A DNA stretch of 64,000 nt, from contig WYBM01000015.1 in the NCBI GenBank assembly GCA_011525915.1, forward strand, positions 372,001 through 436,000, given 5' to 3'. Within the stretch, counting starts at the first letter, position 1; every line of letters starts with the position of its first letter. Under the pieces are notes generated by a model that was given only the letters and a program-made list of their open reading frames with translations, ran no database searches and was not told the DNA's origin. Shown here one piece after another: positions 1-9,852 of this stretch. Origin of the DNA: Ardenticatenaceae bacterium (GTDB taxonomy: Bacteria > Chloroflexota > Anaerolineae > Promineifilales > Promineifilaceae). A program made the position numbers and the translations under genes.

Positions 1-3000
1 AGGGTGCTGAGATCAGGATCGGTGAATACGCCGTCGCCATCCAGGTCCCACAGAAGCGTATCCAGACCCGAAGTGGCATCATGAGAGGCTGAAGCGTCAA
101 AAGTAACTGTTTGCCCTTCATCTATGACATAAGGTCCACCGTGGTTCAATACGGGCGGTGTCATGTCCAGACTAAAGCTGAATGACTGTGGCTCCTCCGT
201 ATTCATGATCCAGTCCTGAGCCCGATAAAACACCACATATTCATCATCGCGAATGGGGGCAAAAGGCGCCACATAAGTGTGCCAGATATCATCACCCGGT
301 CCATATTGGATGCGGGTCACACCAAAGTGATCATCGGTGGCTGTCAGGGTGATGGTAGGCGGCGAAACATACCAGCCATTGGCACCATCGGGGGCAGCCG
401 GCTCCAGCGTGACGGTTGTCTGTGGGGGCAGTACATCGACAGAAATGATCTGCTCCACGGCGGGGCCAACCACAAGGCCATTACGCTGCGGGTAAGCGGT
501 CACCGTATGGGCCCCCGTCCGGCCAGAGAACGGGTTGGTATAGAGTGTTACCCCGGAATCATCATTCCATTGGTACATAATGTCGGCCGTATCAGACGCA
601 CCCAGGTAAATGGTCGGTATTTCGTTAAGGATGGGATAATGGCCATCCGGTTCCGGCACGACCACGATATTGACGGTCACCGGTACGACGGCGGCATCTA
701 ATGAGCCACCGGCCACGGCCGTGCCACCCATGATCACCTGCTGTACTACCCGGAACGGTACGTCAAAGTCAGCCACGGCGGCGGCAATGGGCCAGCTGAG
801 TGCCTCTTGGTGGGTTTGGTCGGGGGCCAGGTCTGGCAGCGGCCGTGAATCATGGAGTAACAGCGTTTCCGTCAGGGTGCCGTTCATGTGGAAGATTGTT
901 GTTTCCAGCGTCAGGTTGGTAAGCGTGTTTGCACTGCTGAGGTTCACCAGGTCAGCGGTAAATTGTGCTGTGTCGCTGCGATAATACGTTTCCTGGCTGC
1001 TGTGCAGGTTGTAGGAAAGCAGGCCAACCGTCACCGTTTGTTGGGTTTCGTTATTGGTTTCATCTGTTTCGTCCACATCACCATTGGCGTCAGCCACCAG
1101 CGTCAGCAGGTTGTTACCAGCGCGCCCGGCCGCCGTCCAAGGAACCGCTACTACGTAAGTGCGGCCGCGGTTTAATGAGGGCACAGCAAGGGCGGTGATG
1201 AGCATACCACCCGCTGATGGGTCACCGTCATACAAGGCCGCCATGCTGGCCACGGCCGTATCACGGCCACGGTTGGCAATGGTAACTTGCACCTGGGCCT
1301 GGCCATCACTCACTTGTTCATGCAGGGCGATCAGACCGACCAGATCAGGGCCACGTGTGGCATAAGCAAAGCCAGTTTCACGGGAGTTGCTAAGCCCATC
1401 CTGGCTAAGTGTAGCCCGCAGGGTATGCCCGCCACGGCCGTAGCCGCCCGGCAGTGTCAGGTTCACATGCTGGAAGCCCACGACCAGGGCCACACTTTGG
1501 TTATAGACCTCAAACCCATCCACTGCCAGTGTCAGATTGCCGCTTAATGGTTCGGCGGCGTACACCACTACGGTAGCCTGCACCGGGTCAGCGTTTGTTT
1601 CATACGTCTCCCGGTCAGTACTGACAGACACCAGGTCTGCCCGGCCTACATCAAACGTCTCGGCACCACGGCCGTGTATGATAGTGCTGTCCAGCGGGTC
1701 TACCAACCGGTAAAGGACCCGGTGCATACCCGCCTGGTCACTGCTTAAGGTCATGACGGCCGTAAGCTGGTTGGTGGGGCTGGCCGCCAGATTTACCGTC
1801 TGCTCTGGCCCATTCATCAGCGAGCCATCCGGCCGTTCTACCCAGGTCAGGAAGCGGGCGGTCACCGGTTGGTCTGAGGCCACCGTCAGGTGAAGGTGAA
1901 TGGTTTCCGCCGGCTGGTAGCTGGCCTGGTTCAGGTACGCATCGGTAATGCGTACTTCTGGCGCGGCCACGTCAAACGGGGTACGCAGGGTTTGATCTTC
2001 ATTCACGCAGCTGCAGTTGCGTGGGGTGGCGTCAATGGTATAGGTGCCGCGGGCCATGCTCCCTGGCAGCGTGAAGCTGAAGCCACTGTCCGTACCTGGC
2101 AGTGTCAGCGTCGTGGTATACCCCGGAGCTGTCACCTGCAGTTGGCCGGTGGCTGTAGTAACAATCGTAGCATTCACTGTCTCACCCGGTAAATACACCT
2201 GCTTATCGGTGAGAATGGTGACATCTGGGTATTGGCGCGGCAGGTAGACGGTATTCAGGTGGATACTGCGCTCTGAAGCCAGATCGTAGATGCCAAAGAA
2301 CACCTTGTCATCACCCAGGTAGGAGACGGGCACGTTAAAACTCACATCGGCACTGCCGGATGGCGCCAGGGTAAAGGGCTGTATCTCGCTATAATCGTTA
2401 AAGCGGGCCAGGGCATAGAGCGGTGGCGTTTCCCGGTTGGCCTGTTCGGTGATGTGCAGGGTGAGCACGGCCGTCTCGCCGGCGCTGTAAGCGTTTTTAT
2501 CTAATGAGGGGGTTACGTCAATGTCCACCCCCATCACTACCAATTCTAGGACGCCTGGTTCACCATTAAAAAGGTAACGGGCCTCATACGTCTTTGCTTC
2601 CAGCTCCGGCGGCACGAAGAAGGTAAAGGCCGCTGTGCCACTTTCGCCGCCCGGCAGCCAGATGATCTGCGTTTCATCGGCCACATCGCTGAAGACAAAG
2701 GCCAGTTCGCCCTCGCCGGCCGCGCCGCCGTTGTTGGCAATACCAAACGTCAACGTCACTGTGGTGCTTACAGGCAGGGTCAGGTTTTCGGGCAACGTGG
2801 TCAGGGAGAGGTCAGCGGCGGTGACAGTTAAGGTCACGGCCGTTTGGGCCACCGGAAGGCCACCCTGGTCGGTTAAGGTCAGGTCCGCCGGGTAAGTGCC
2901 AGCCAGCGCTGCACCTGTGTCTACCGGCAGGGGCACATCTGTACTGCTGCCCACAGGTAGGTCCGCCACGCTGACGGCAGTAGCAAAGAAGCTGGTTTGC

Positions 3001-6000
3001 AGCGACACCTGGCCGCTGAAAGGTTCCGCGCCCGTGTTGGTGACGGTAGCCGTCACCGGCACAGTGGCCCCAGTAGCCGGCCCAATGACCGCTGTCAGGT
3101 CCGCATCGATGCGTGATACGACGGCAAAGGTCACAACGCTATCGTCATAAGGGGTGACGGCCGTCAGCGTGTAGGTATCTAGTGCCAGATTATCAAAGAG
3201 CAGGCTGCCGGGTTCGCTTTCGCCTTCAGGCAGGGCCACCGGCAGGGTCAGGCTGGCCACGGCCTGGCCCTGGCTGTTTTCCAGGGTGACGGCCGTGTCA
3301 AAGGCCACCGGCAGCAAACCGGTATTATCGATGATATAAGGCACTATCACTGGCCCAGTCAGATAGGCAGCTTCGGGCATTAATTCGATTTCTGCGGCTT
3401 CACCAAAGATAACATAGGCAGTTAAGGTATCATCGACATCACCATGGATCTCGGCCATAACGTCCGTATCTGCCAGGATGCTGAGGCTGCCGTCCAACCG
3501 GGCCGCTTCGCCCGGCTGCAAGGTCAGGGAGCGGCTGGCCACATCCACAATGTCGGCATCCAGATCGACCGGCACCAGGCCAGTGTTGGTGATGGTCAGG
3601 CCAACAGCAAACGAGTCTCTGCCCGCCACTTCGGGCGCGTCTAGCGTGGCCTCGATTTGCGGCTCGGCCACCAGCGGGAACTGTTCAACACGGGCGTTGG
3701 CCGCTGTGGCCGCAAGCGCCAGTGATTCATAAGCAAAGGTGTTGGCACTGTAGGCATAGCTCTCACCTGGGGCCAGTGTCAGCGGCTGTAAGACCAACTG
3801 CTCAAAGCCAGCCGTGACGGATAGGGTCAGTGTTTGGGTCAGGTCGCTGGTATTGCTGACAATGCCGCTCACCTGCACGGTATCACCGGGCTGGTAGGCA
3901 GTCTGGTCTGTTTCCAGCGTCAGGCCGGTATCCCGGTCATGTATGTAGAAGGGGTACGTATGCTGCGTAAACGGCTGGCCGGTTTCGCTGCTGGCCTGCC
4001 CCCAGAGCAGCAGACGTCCGGTGGTGTCCAGTGTGCCCACCGTTTCCGTAATGTTTAGCGTCACGGCCGTGTCCACTGGCAGGGTAGTCTCCCATAAAAC
4101 GAAGCCGCAGCCATTATGGAACGGTGGTTCAACTGGGGGGATGGTGGGGGTTTCGCCAAAGCTCCAGAAGGCGCTGACCGTGGCGCAGCTGTTGATGTTC
4201 ACATCCCATTGTAACCCGGCGCCATTATCAATCAGGAAGGGGTTTAAGGTATCGGTGAAGCCCGTGCCGGGGAAGCCAGCGGAGCCGATGGCATTCCAGA
4301 TTTCATAGTAGCGCGCTTCCAGGTAATGGCTGGCCGGGCGAATAGGGGTGAAAATTTGGAACCAGTCCTGAGCGGCATTGTAACCACCCACGGAGCCGGT
4401 CACCGGGTCATAGTAGCCAAAGCCGCTGTCACTGCCTTGCAGATAATAGTCAGCAGCCAGGAAGGTAGAAACACTGGCCGGGTGCGGCAGGCAAATTTCC
4501 CAATCCATGCGGAAAAAATCATTGCCATCCACATAGCTGGTTTGCGAGGAGAGTGTGGCCCCACTGTCCGGATGAATGAGGTCCGTGGTGACGGCCCAGG
4601 GGTTGCCGGGGGTTCCGCCGCCGACAACCGGACTTTGGTTAACATACACCCAGGGGTCATAGCTGTTAGAAGCGGAGCCACTGGGATGGTTCATAAAGTC
4701 CGGACCGATGACGTAACCATCAAACCAGAGGAAGAGGCCAGCATCGGCGATGTCCCACCCGCTGTAATATACCTGGCCAGGTGTTTCCGATACCGAGTCA
4801 TGAATGACCTGGTAGCTGCCGTCGCTGGCCACGTTAACGGTAAGCGGTGAGCCGCTGATGGCCGTAAAACCTACTTCGTCCGGCTCTAAAAGGAGCGTGG
4901 GCTGGCTTTGCAGCGCGCTAAGGCTCTCTTCTGGGGGTGGTTCGGGGTCTGATAGGGGGCCCGGCCGGCAAATTTTCAGGTCAAGGTTGCCGCTGCTGAT
5001 GGGTGTGCCGGTGGGCATGAGCGTGGCCAGCGCCATGATATTTTCATCGGTAAAGTAATGGGCGGCATCGGTTTGCACCGTCAGCACACCGCTTATGCCG
5101 GTAATGGTGACAGCGCGGCGCAGGCCAAATGTGGCCGCCACGGCCGTATCTTGCCCCCATACGCGCAACTCGTATTCCCCGGTTACCGCACCACTGGGCA
5201 CGGTCAGGGTGAGAACACTGCTGCTGCCTGCCAGGACGGTCGTGGCGGGCTGGCTTTGCGCGATCTGCACACCGTAACGATCGGCCAGTTGCAGGGTGGC
5301 GGTCACGGGCGCGTCGACACCACCATCATTGGTCAGCGTCACGACAATCGTTTCACCAACGGCGTACGTCAAGTCTGTCAAAACAGGCTGCAGCCGGGCC
5401 GGGGGCACCAGCAGGCGCTGGGCCCGGCTGACGGTGCTGCCCAGGCTAAGAGAAGCGGTGACCTCATGGAAACCGGCGCCCAAGGTATCAGGTAAAACCA
5501 GGTTGTAACTGAAGACGGCCGTTTGCCCCACGGTTAACGTCACTGGCTGCGTCTGGCTAAAGCCAAGGTCAGGCACGGCTACGGTAAGCTGTGGGGTGAC
5601 GCCAAAGTTGCCGGTGTTACTGACCTTAACGGCCACAACGGCCGTTTCTCGGATACGGTAAGATGCTTGATCCAGGGAGACAGTTGGCGCTGCGGTTACT
5701 CGACGACTGTCAGTCCACTGACGTTCACTGAACTGGTCTTGCGCGTGGAACGCGAAGGCATAGACGCCAAACTTCGCCGGCAGGCTGCCAAGATCAAAAG
5801 GCAGCATCGTCGATTGCCCAGCCGCCAGGTTATAGGTTTGTGCGGCCAGGGTAGTGGTGATGCCATCTGGGTCAGTGATGGTCAGCGCCAGCGTGCCGTT
5901 AACGGGCAAGTAAGCGTGGGCATTGTTCACCGCCACTTGCAGCGGCGTGGCAGACGGCAAGGTGGGTGGTAAAACGGCGTTAAACGCTGCCGGAGAGCCA

Positions 6001-9000
6001 GGCAAGGTAAAGGTACGAGTATTGCCGCCAATGCGGGCCGCCCCATGCATGACATTCGCCGTGATGCGATAGAGGCCGTTGGGTACATTGGCCGGCAAGA
6101 CAAAGCTGAGGGTCTCTGTAAGCCGACCGTTGGCAGCAAGGGGCAACGGCCGTGTATCGGTGAAGATAAGGGTATTACCAGGGGCCGTGACCTGTAAATC
6201 AAGCCGGAAGTTGGCAGCCAGGCTGGCCCGGTTGGTAACAGCGGCCGTCAGCTCTACCGACTGCCCGCGCATGTATTCGGTCTGGGCCACGGCCAGGTTG
6301 GTAGTCACAGATGCTGTGCCTTTGCGCGTTTGGAACCAGGTCTGGTCTTTTTGCACGCCGCCTTCATAAAGGTAGGCAAAGAGGCGGTCATTGGTGCGCA
6401 TGGGGAACACATGGACAAATTGTGCCTGACTTTGCGGCCCCACCACAAGGGTGCGGGACAGTTCACTAAAGTTGCCATAGATGGCCCGGTTGCCCGTTTC
6501 CCAGGTATGGTGTGGCAGGCCGTAACGCACGGTGAGGGTGCGGGTGATGGATGTATTGTTCCATACGGTAAAGGTAAACTGGCCATCACTGCCGGCAATA
6601 AAACGTTCTGTGGGCGCATTCACGGTGAAGGCCACGTCTTTCAGGGGAGCAGACAGCGGGTGCGGGTTTTTGACAATGAAGCGTTCCCCTGGCGTGCGCG
6701 CCTGGACCACCCGACCGTTACTGTCCAGCAAGGTATAGTCTACCCGCCAGATACCCAGGGGGGTGTTGGCCGTGGTGTTAAAGGTAAGCGACACGGCCGT
6801 GCCTGGCGTCAGGCTTACGTTTTGTGTGGTTTCATGGATGATTTGCTTGCCAGGAGCCAGCAGGTGCAAGGTGACGGCCGTGGCTTCACGGCTGCTGTTG
6901 TTGGTCACCGGCACAGACAGCGTGACGGCATTACCGGGATCATACTCCGGCAGCAAGGCCGGGTCTACGGCCCAGGCCAGCAGGTCACGGTTTAGCACAA
7001 AAGCATCGGCCGTTGTTTGCCAGTTGGAAACCCCCCAATCATCGTAAGCGGTGGTGGCAATCACCACACCGGCGCCAAATTCATAACGTACCATGGCCGG
7101 CTGTCCATTCTTAGACCGGTGCAGCAGAATATCGCTGTTGGCCGGCAGGTCAGTGAAATAACCATCGACATTGGAGTCCAGAATGGCATCACTGAAACCG
7201 GAAAGTACCTGGTCATAGTTACGAATGTAGAGCGAAGAGAGTGTACAGGAATTGTCTTCGGCCCAGCCATAACCGCCCAGGCCGCCACCAGGCAGTACAC
7301 CGTAGTCGGCGCCATGCTGCTGGTCAAAGACAATGATGGTGCCGCCGCGATTGGCATATTCTTCCAGCCTGGCACGGAAGAAGGCAGAGTTTTCCAGGCC
7401 ATAGAGGCCGCCGGTGGGAATGACCAACAGCGGGTAATCGGTGACAATATCTGGGGAAAAGTCTGGCTTGACCAGGATATTTGGTTCGCGTAGGGCATTA
7501 ACAAAACCAGAAGCATCCGGGGCAAAGCCGTTCGACAGAATGGCCACACGGGTAGGCTCTGTGTTTAATGGCACGGTTGTACCTACCTGATATTGCGGGC
7601 TGGCTGCTGAGTAGTTGTCATCAGAATGGTCACAGCCAGGTGGTTCAGGTGGGCCGTCCACTGTACCTTCGTCGCGCTCTTTGTTACCCGCTTCGTCCTC
7701 AGCTTCTACGAAGTAATTCAGCGAGCCGCCAACACCCACTTCACCTAGTTTCACGGTGACCGTACTACCGCTGGCCGGGTTACGGCTTTCGCCGCTGGAA
7801 ATAACGCGGACAAGGCCGGAAATTTCGGCCGTATCCGGGTCGGTAACCTCGGCACTCACCTCATACTTGGGGTCACAGCGTGAACCGATGGTTTTGGTTT
7901 TGATCTCAATGTCTGGCGGTGTCGCTTCGATTTTGATTTTGTGATTCTCGTCTGTCCCAGGCTCGTACCCCTGCCAGTTATAGGGTTCGGCGCTTTGCGC
8001 TTTGGCCGGCGACGCCGGATCGGTGTCCAGTTCATCGCCGGCGAAGTTACGCCCTTCAAAATGGCGTTGGTCATCTGTAGCCGTGATCTCGATGGTTTGT
8101 TCACCGTCCAGCGAACCATCATCGGGCGGGGTAAAGGTGCCGGTCCAGATACGCTTGTCAGCATCCAGGCTACCATTGACCACCAGGCTGCCAATACGCA
8201 CCTCTACATCTTGCACTTTTTCTTTGATAGGGCCGGTGGTAGGGCCAAACTCAATGATAATTTCTACGTCACCATCTTCGCCGTTAATCCAGCGTTCGTC
8301 TTCATCGGTGTCGCAGTCATCTTCAAGTTCACGGGAGGTAAGACGGCCGTCGTCAACCTCTTCCTCCCAATGCTGATCATACATACAGGTGCCCGCCTGG
8401 GTGACGGTCACTTTCTGCACAAAGGGCGGATGGTTAACAACGTCATGAAAATGCTGGTAAAGCCCGGCAATGTACTCGATCGCCCGTGGGGGGAACCTAT
8501 CAATAAATATGTTGGCCAATGATTGTGTATTGGGCGCACCTTTATAGACGGCGGGGATACCTGTCAGGAAGAGGTCTCCCTCGACGGTGTACTCACCCCT
8601 GGCCCCAGCCATCGTCTCGTGGAAGGTCTCCCACCATTCGTCATCACTATTGATGACACGCAGGCCATAGTCGCCGTCCCAGTTTCCCAGGTGGGTACCA
8701 CGGCCGCCGGAAGCGTTATAGTTATATAAGTTCCACTGGTCAATGGTAAACCAGCCTGATGACCATTCCACAAAAAACATCTGGCCAAATTCGCTGGTAG
8801 CCGGAATAGGCGGGTTGGCCATGGCCAGCGCCCCACCGTTAAATGTACTAGAGTCATAGGTAAATTGGGCCATCGCGGTCAGGAAATCTTCCATGCGGTT
8901 GATGCCGGTGGGAATGGTGAGTGAGCTGCGTGGGGGAATGTGCGCCCCAAAATTATCACGAGCCCAGGGCTCGTAGTTTTGGAAGGGGTGGGGGTGCAAA

Positions 9001-9572
9001 TGGACGTGTTCTGGTTGGGCCATATCCCCAATGAGATGAGCTACATGGCCGACGCGTACATAGGCTTTCAGTTTGGAGGCATCAGTGTAGTCGTACTGGT
9101 CGACAGCCCCAGTCCAGGTTAGGTCACCCTCTGTGCTGTTAGGGTCACCGGCGCTGCTGCGGGCCCAGGTGACGGCATCGGTGCAGCGTGTGCTCCCTTC
9201 TATGGGCATGAGGCCATTGGTTCCCCCAATGCCTGGTTTGAAGAAATGGCGCATAAAACGGCCGTCATTACAAACGGTAGGCACCACCCAGGCATACTGT
9301 TTGTCTTCATTCCGGGCGCCGTTTACCAATTTGGCCAGGTAAGGGTCGTGGTAAATTTCAGCATAAAGGCTGTCAGGGTCATTGTCTTTTACCAGCAGCC
9401 CGCTCTCCCTGTTAAAGATTTCATGGGTTTCTTCTTTGTAGGCATAAACAGGTGCTGTGGGGGGCTGCCGTGATGCCAGGGAAAGCCCCAGCAGAACAGC
9501 AGCAATGGCTGCCAGAAACAGAAAAAAACGAAACTGACGTTTCTTGTAGAGATACAGGATGATGCTTTTCAC
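1..9572 (-). CDS. Giant secreted multidomain protein: zinc phospholipase C/S1-P1 nuclease-like head, then many Ig-like/CARDB repeats (3' end outside window)
   Basis: One frame stays open on the minus strand from a GTG at 9570-9572 to base 1, giving at least 3190 residues. A ribosome site GGAGG (9580-9584) lies 7 nt upstream and fixes the GTG start. Residues 1-35 are a basic stretch and a hydrophobic segment, so the protein is exported or membrane-anchored. Around residues 45-300 is a region with HEIFNRE and, near 174-190, HVAHLIGDMAQPEHVH. This resembles the His/Asp metal ligands of zinc-dependent phospholipase C and S1/P1 nucleases. About residues 670-850 look like a Rossmann-type ThuA/GATase-like domain. 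The remainder is beta-sandwich repeats rich in Thr and Val, including a clear CARDB domain (about 2735-2840), an OmpL47-like domain and the start of a PKD domain at the window edge. The role is probably cell-surface or adhesive; enzymatic activity is inferred only. Every plus-strand reading frame listed over this stretch is a shadow. Confidence 0.82.
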   Translation of the reverse strand, partial: MKSIILYLYKKRQFRFFLFLAAIAAVLLGLSLASRQPPTAPVYAYKEETHEIFNRESGLLVKDNDPDSLYAEIYHDPYLAKLVNGARNEDKQYAWVVPTVCNDGRFMRHFFKPGIGGTNGLMPIEGSTRCTDAVTWARSSAGDPNSTEGDLTWTGAVDQYDYTDASKLKAYVRVGHVAHLIGDMAQPEHVHLHPHPFQNYEPWARDNFGAHIPPRSSLTIPTGINRMEDFLTAMAQFTYDSSTFNGGALAMANPPIPATSEFGQMFFVEWSSGWFTIDQWNLYNYNASGGRGTHLGNWDGDYGLRVINSDDEWWETFHETMAGARGEYTVEGDLFLTGIPAVYKGAPNTQSLANIFIDRFPPRAIEYIAGLYQHFHDVVNHPPFVQKVTVTQAGTCMYDQHWEEEVDDGRLTSRELEDDCDTDEDERWINGEDGDVEIIIEFGPTTGPIKEKVQDVEVRIGSLVVNGSLDADKRIWTGTFTPPDDGSLDGEQTIEITATDDQRHFEGRNFAGDELDTDPASPAKAQSAEPYNWQGYEPGTDENHKIKIEATPPDIEIKTKTIGSRCDPKYEVSAEVTDPDTAEISGLVRVISSGESRNPASGSTVTVKLGEVGVGGSLNYFVEAEDEAGNKERDEGTVDGPPEPPGCDHSDDNYSAASPQYQVGTTVPLNTEPTRVAILSNGFAPDASGFVNALREPNILVKPDFSPDIVTDYPLLVIPTGGLYGLENSAFFRARLEEYANRGGTIIVFDQQHGADYGVLPGGGLGGYGWAEDNSCTLSSLYIRNYDQVLSGFSDAILDSNVDGYFTDLPANSDILLHRSKNGQPAMVRYEFGAGVVIATTAYDDWGVSNWQTTADAFVLNRDLLAWAVDPALLPEYDPGNAVTLSVPVTNNSSREATAVTLHLLAPGKQIIHETTQNVSLTPGTAVSLTFNTTANTPLGIWRVDYTLLDSNGRVVQARTPGERFIVKNPHPLSAPLKDVAFTVNAPTERFIAGSDGQFTFTVWNNTSITRTLTVRYGLPHHTWETGNRAIYGNFSELSRTLVVGPQSQAQFVHVFPMRTNDRLFAYLYEGGVQKDQTWFQTRKGTASVTTNLAVAQTEYMRGQSVELTAAVTNRASLAANFRLDLQVTAPGNTLIFTDTRPLPLAANGRLTETLSFVLPANVPNGLYRITANVMHGAARIGGNTRTFTLPGSPAAFNAVLPPTLPSATPLQVAVNNAHAYLPVNGTLALTITDPDGITTTLAAQTYNLAAGQSTMLPFDLGSLPAKFGVYAFAFHAQDQFSERQWTDSRRVTAAPTVSLDQASYRIRETAVVAVKVSNTGNFGVTPQLTVAVPDLGFSQTQPVTLTVGQTAVFSYNLVLPDTLGAGFHEVTASLSLGSTVSRAQRLLVPPARLQPVLTDLTYAVGETIVVTLTNDGGVDAPVTATLQLADRYGVQIAQSQPATTVLAGSSSVLTLTVPSGAVTGEYELRVWGQDTAVAATFGLRRAVTITGISGVLTVQTDAAHYFTDENIMALATLMPTGTPISSGNLDLKICRPGPLSDPEPPPEESLSALQSQPTLLLEPDEVGFTAISGSPLTVNVASDGSYQVIHDSVSETPGQVYYSGWDIADAGLFLWFDGYVIGPDFMNHPSGSASNSYDPWVYVNQSPVVGGGTPGNPWAVTTDLIHPDSGATLSSQTSYVDGNDFFRMDWEICLPHPASVSTFLAADYYLQGSDSGFGYYDPVTGSVGGYNAAQDWFQIFTPIRPASHYLEARYYEIWNAIGSAGFPGTGFTDTLNPFLIDNGAGLQWDVNINSCATVSAFWSFGETPTIPPVEPPFHNGCGFVLWETTLPVDTAVTLNITETVGTLDTTGRLLLWGQASSETGQPFTQHTYPFYIHDRDTGLTLETDQTAYQPGDTVQVSGIVSNTSDLTQTLTLSVTAGFEQLVLQPLTLAPGESYAYSANTFAYESLALAATAANARVEQFPLVAEPQIEATLDAPEVAGRDSFAVGLTITNTGLVPVDLDADIVDVASRSLTLQPGEAARLDGSLSILADTDVMAEIHGDVDDTLTAYVIFGEAAEIELMPEAAYLTGPVIVPYIIDNTGLLPVAFDTAVTLENSQGQAVASLTLPVALPEGESEPGSLLFDNLALDTYTLTAVTPYDDSVVTFAVVSRIDADLTAVIGPATGATVPVTATVTNTGAEPFSGQVSLQTSFFATAVSVADLPVGSSTDVPLPVDTGAALAGTYPADLTLTDQGGLPVAQTAVTLTVTAADLSLTTLPENLTLPVSTTVTLTFGIANNGGAAGEGELAFVFSDVADETQIIWLPGGESGTAAFTFFVPPELEAKTYEARYLFNGEPGVLELVVMGVDIDVTPSLDKNAYSAGETAVLTLHITEQANRETPPLYALARFNDYSEIQPFTLAPSGSADVSFNVPVSYLGDDKVFFGIYDLASERSIHLNTVYLPRQYPDVTILTDKQVYLPGETVNATIVTTATGQLQVTAPGYTTTLTLPGTDSGFSFTLPGSMARGTYTIDATPRNCSCVNEDQTLRTPFDVAAPEVRITDAYLNQASYQPAETIHLHLTVASDQPVTARFLTWVERPDGSLMNGPEQTVNLAASPTNQLTAVMTLSSDQAGMHRVLYRLVDPLDSTIIHGRGAETFDVGRADLVSVSTDRETYETNADPVQATVVVYAAEPLSGNLTLAVDGFEVYNQSVALVVGFQHVNLTLPGGYGRGGHTLRATLSQDGLSNSRETGFAYATRGPDLVGLIALHEQVSDGQAQVQVTIANRGRDTAVASMAALYDGDPSAGGMLITALAVPSLNRGRTYVVAVPWTAAGRAGNNLLTLVADANGDVDETDETNNETQQTVTVGLLSYNLHSSQETYYRSDTAQFTADLVNLSSANTLTNLTLETTIFHMNGTLTETLLLHDSRPLPDLAPDQTHQEALSWPIAAAVADFDVPFRVVQQVIMGGTAVAGGSLDAAVVPVTVNIVVVPEPDGHYPILNEIPTIYLGASDTADIMYQWNDDSGVTLYTNPFSGRTGAHTVTAYPQRNGLVVGPAVEQIISVDVLPPQTTVTLEPAAPDGANGWYVSPPTITLTATDDHFGVTRIQYGPGDDIWHTYVAPFAPIRDDEYVVFYRAQDWIMNTEEPQSFSFSLDMTPPVLNHGGPYVIDEGQTVTFDASASHDATSGLDTLLWDLDGDGVFTDPDLST

Positions 9573-9852
9573 TCTTTTTCCTCCAACTGCTTCAATGTTA
9601 TCAGCAACAGGTATGGAAGGAGGGTTCCCCAGGCTGCCCCCAATTTTCCATGCCATTCCTTCCTGACTCTATTCCCCTAACTGCGGAGTATAAAACACGG
9701 CCGTTGTCAAGGCGCTAAGAGATCGCTAATACCCTGTGGATAACTTGAGGGAACGGTCAAAATAGGATACAACTAATCACATTTCCAAACCATAGTTAAC
9801 AGTGCAGCCTTTATGGTTCCCTGGGCATCAACCAGGGAAGGCAAAAAGAGCC
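9573..9852. promoter_or_regulatory. Divergent intergenic region between the giant secreted protein and the BTAD regulator
   Basis: This 280-bp gap must hold promoters for two divergent genes. On the plus strand TTGAGG (9745-9750), a 17-bp spacer and TACAAC (9768-9773) form a plausible sigma70-type promoter for the regulator. One ACGGCCGT copy lies near 9700. No promoter for the minus-strand gene is convincing by eye. The arrangement suggests the regulator could control its giant neighbour, but that is inference. Confidence 0.35.

Noticed and set aside
4326-4850. 174-codon plus-strand frame, the longest shadow of its area
   Set aside because: It overlaps the verified minus-strand frame of the giant protein and its translation has no recognisable features.
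279-9473. Many plus-strand open frames of 60-220 codons over the first 9.5 kb
   Set aside because: They lie opposite one unbroken minus-strand frame with a signal peptide, ribosome site and recognisable domains; their translations show no family features.
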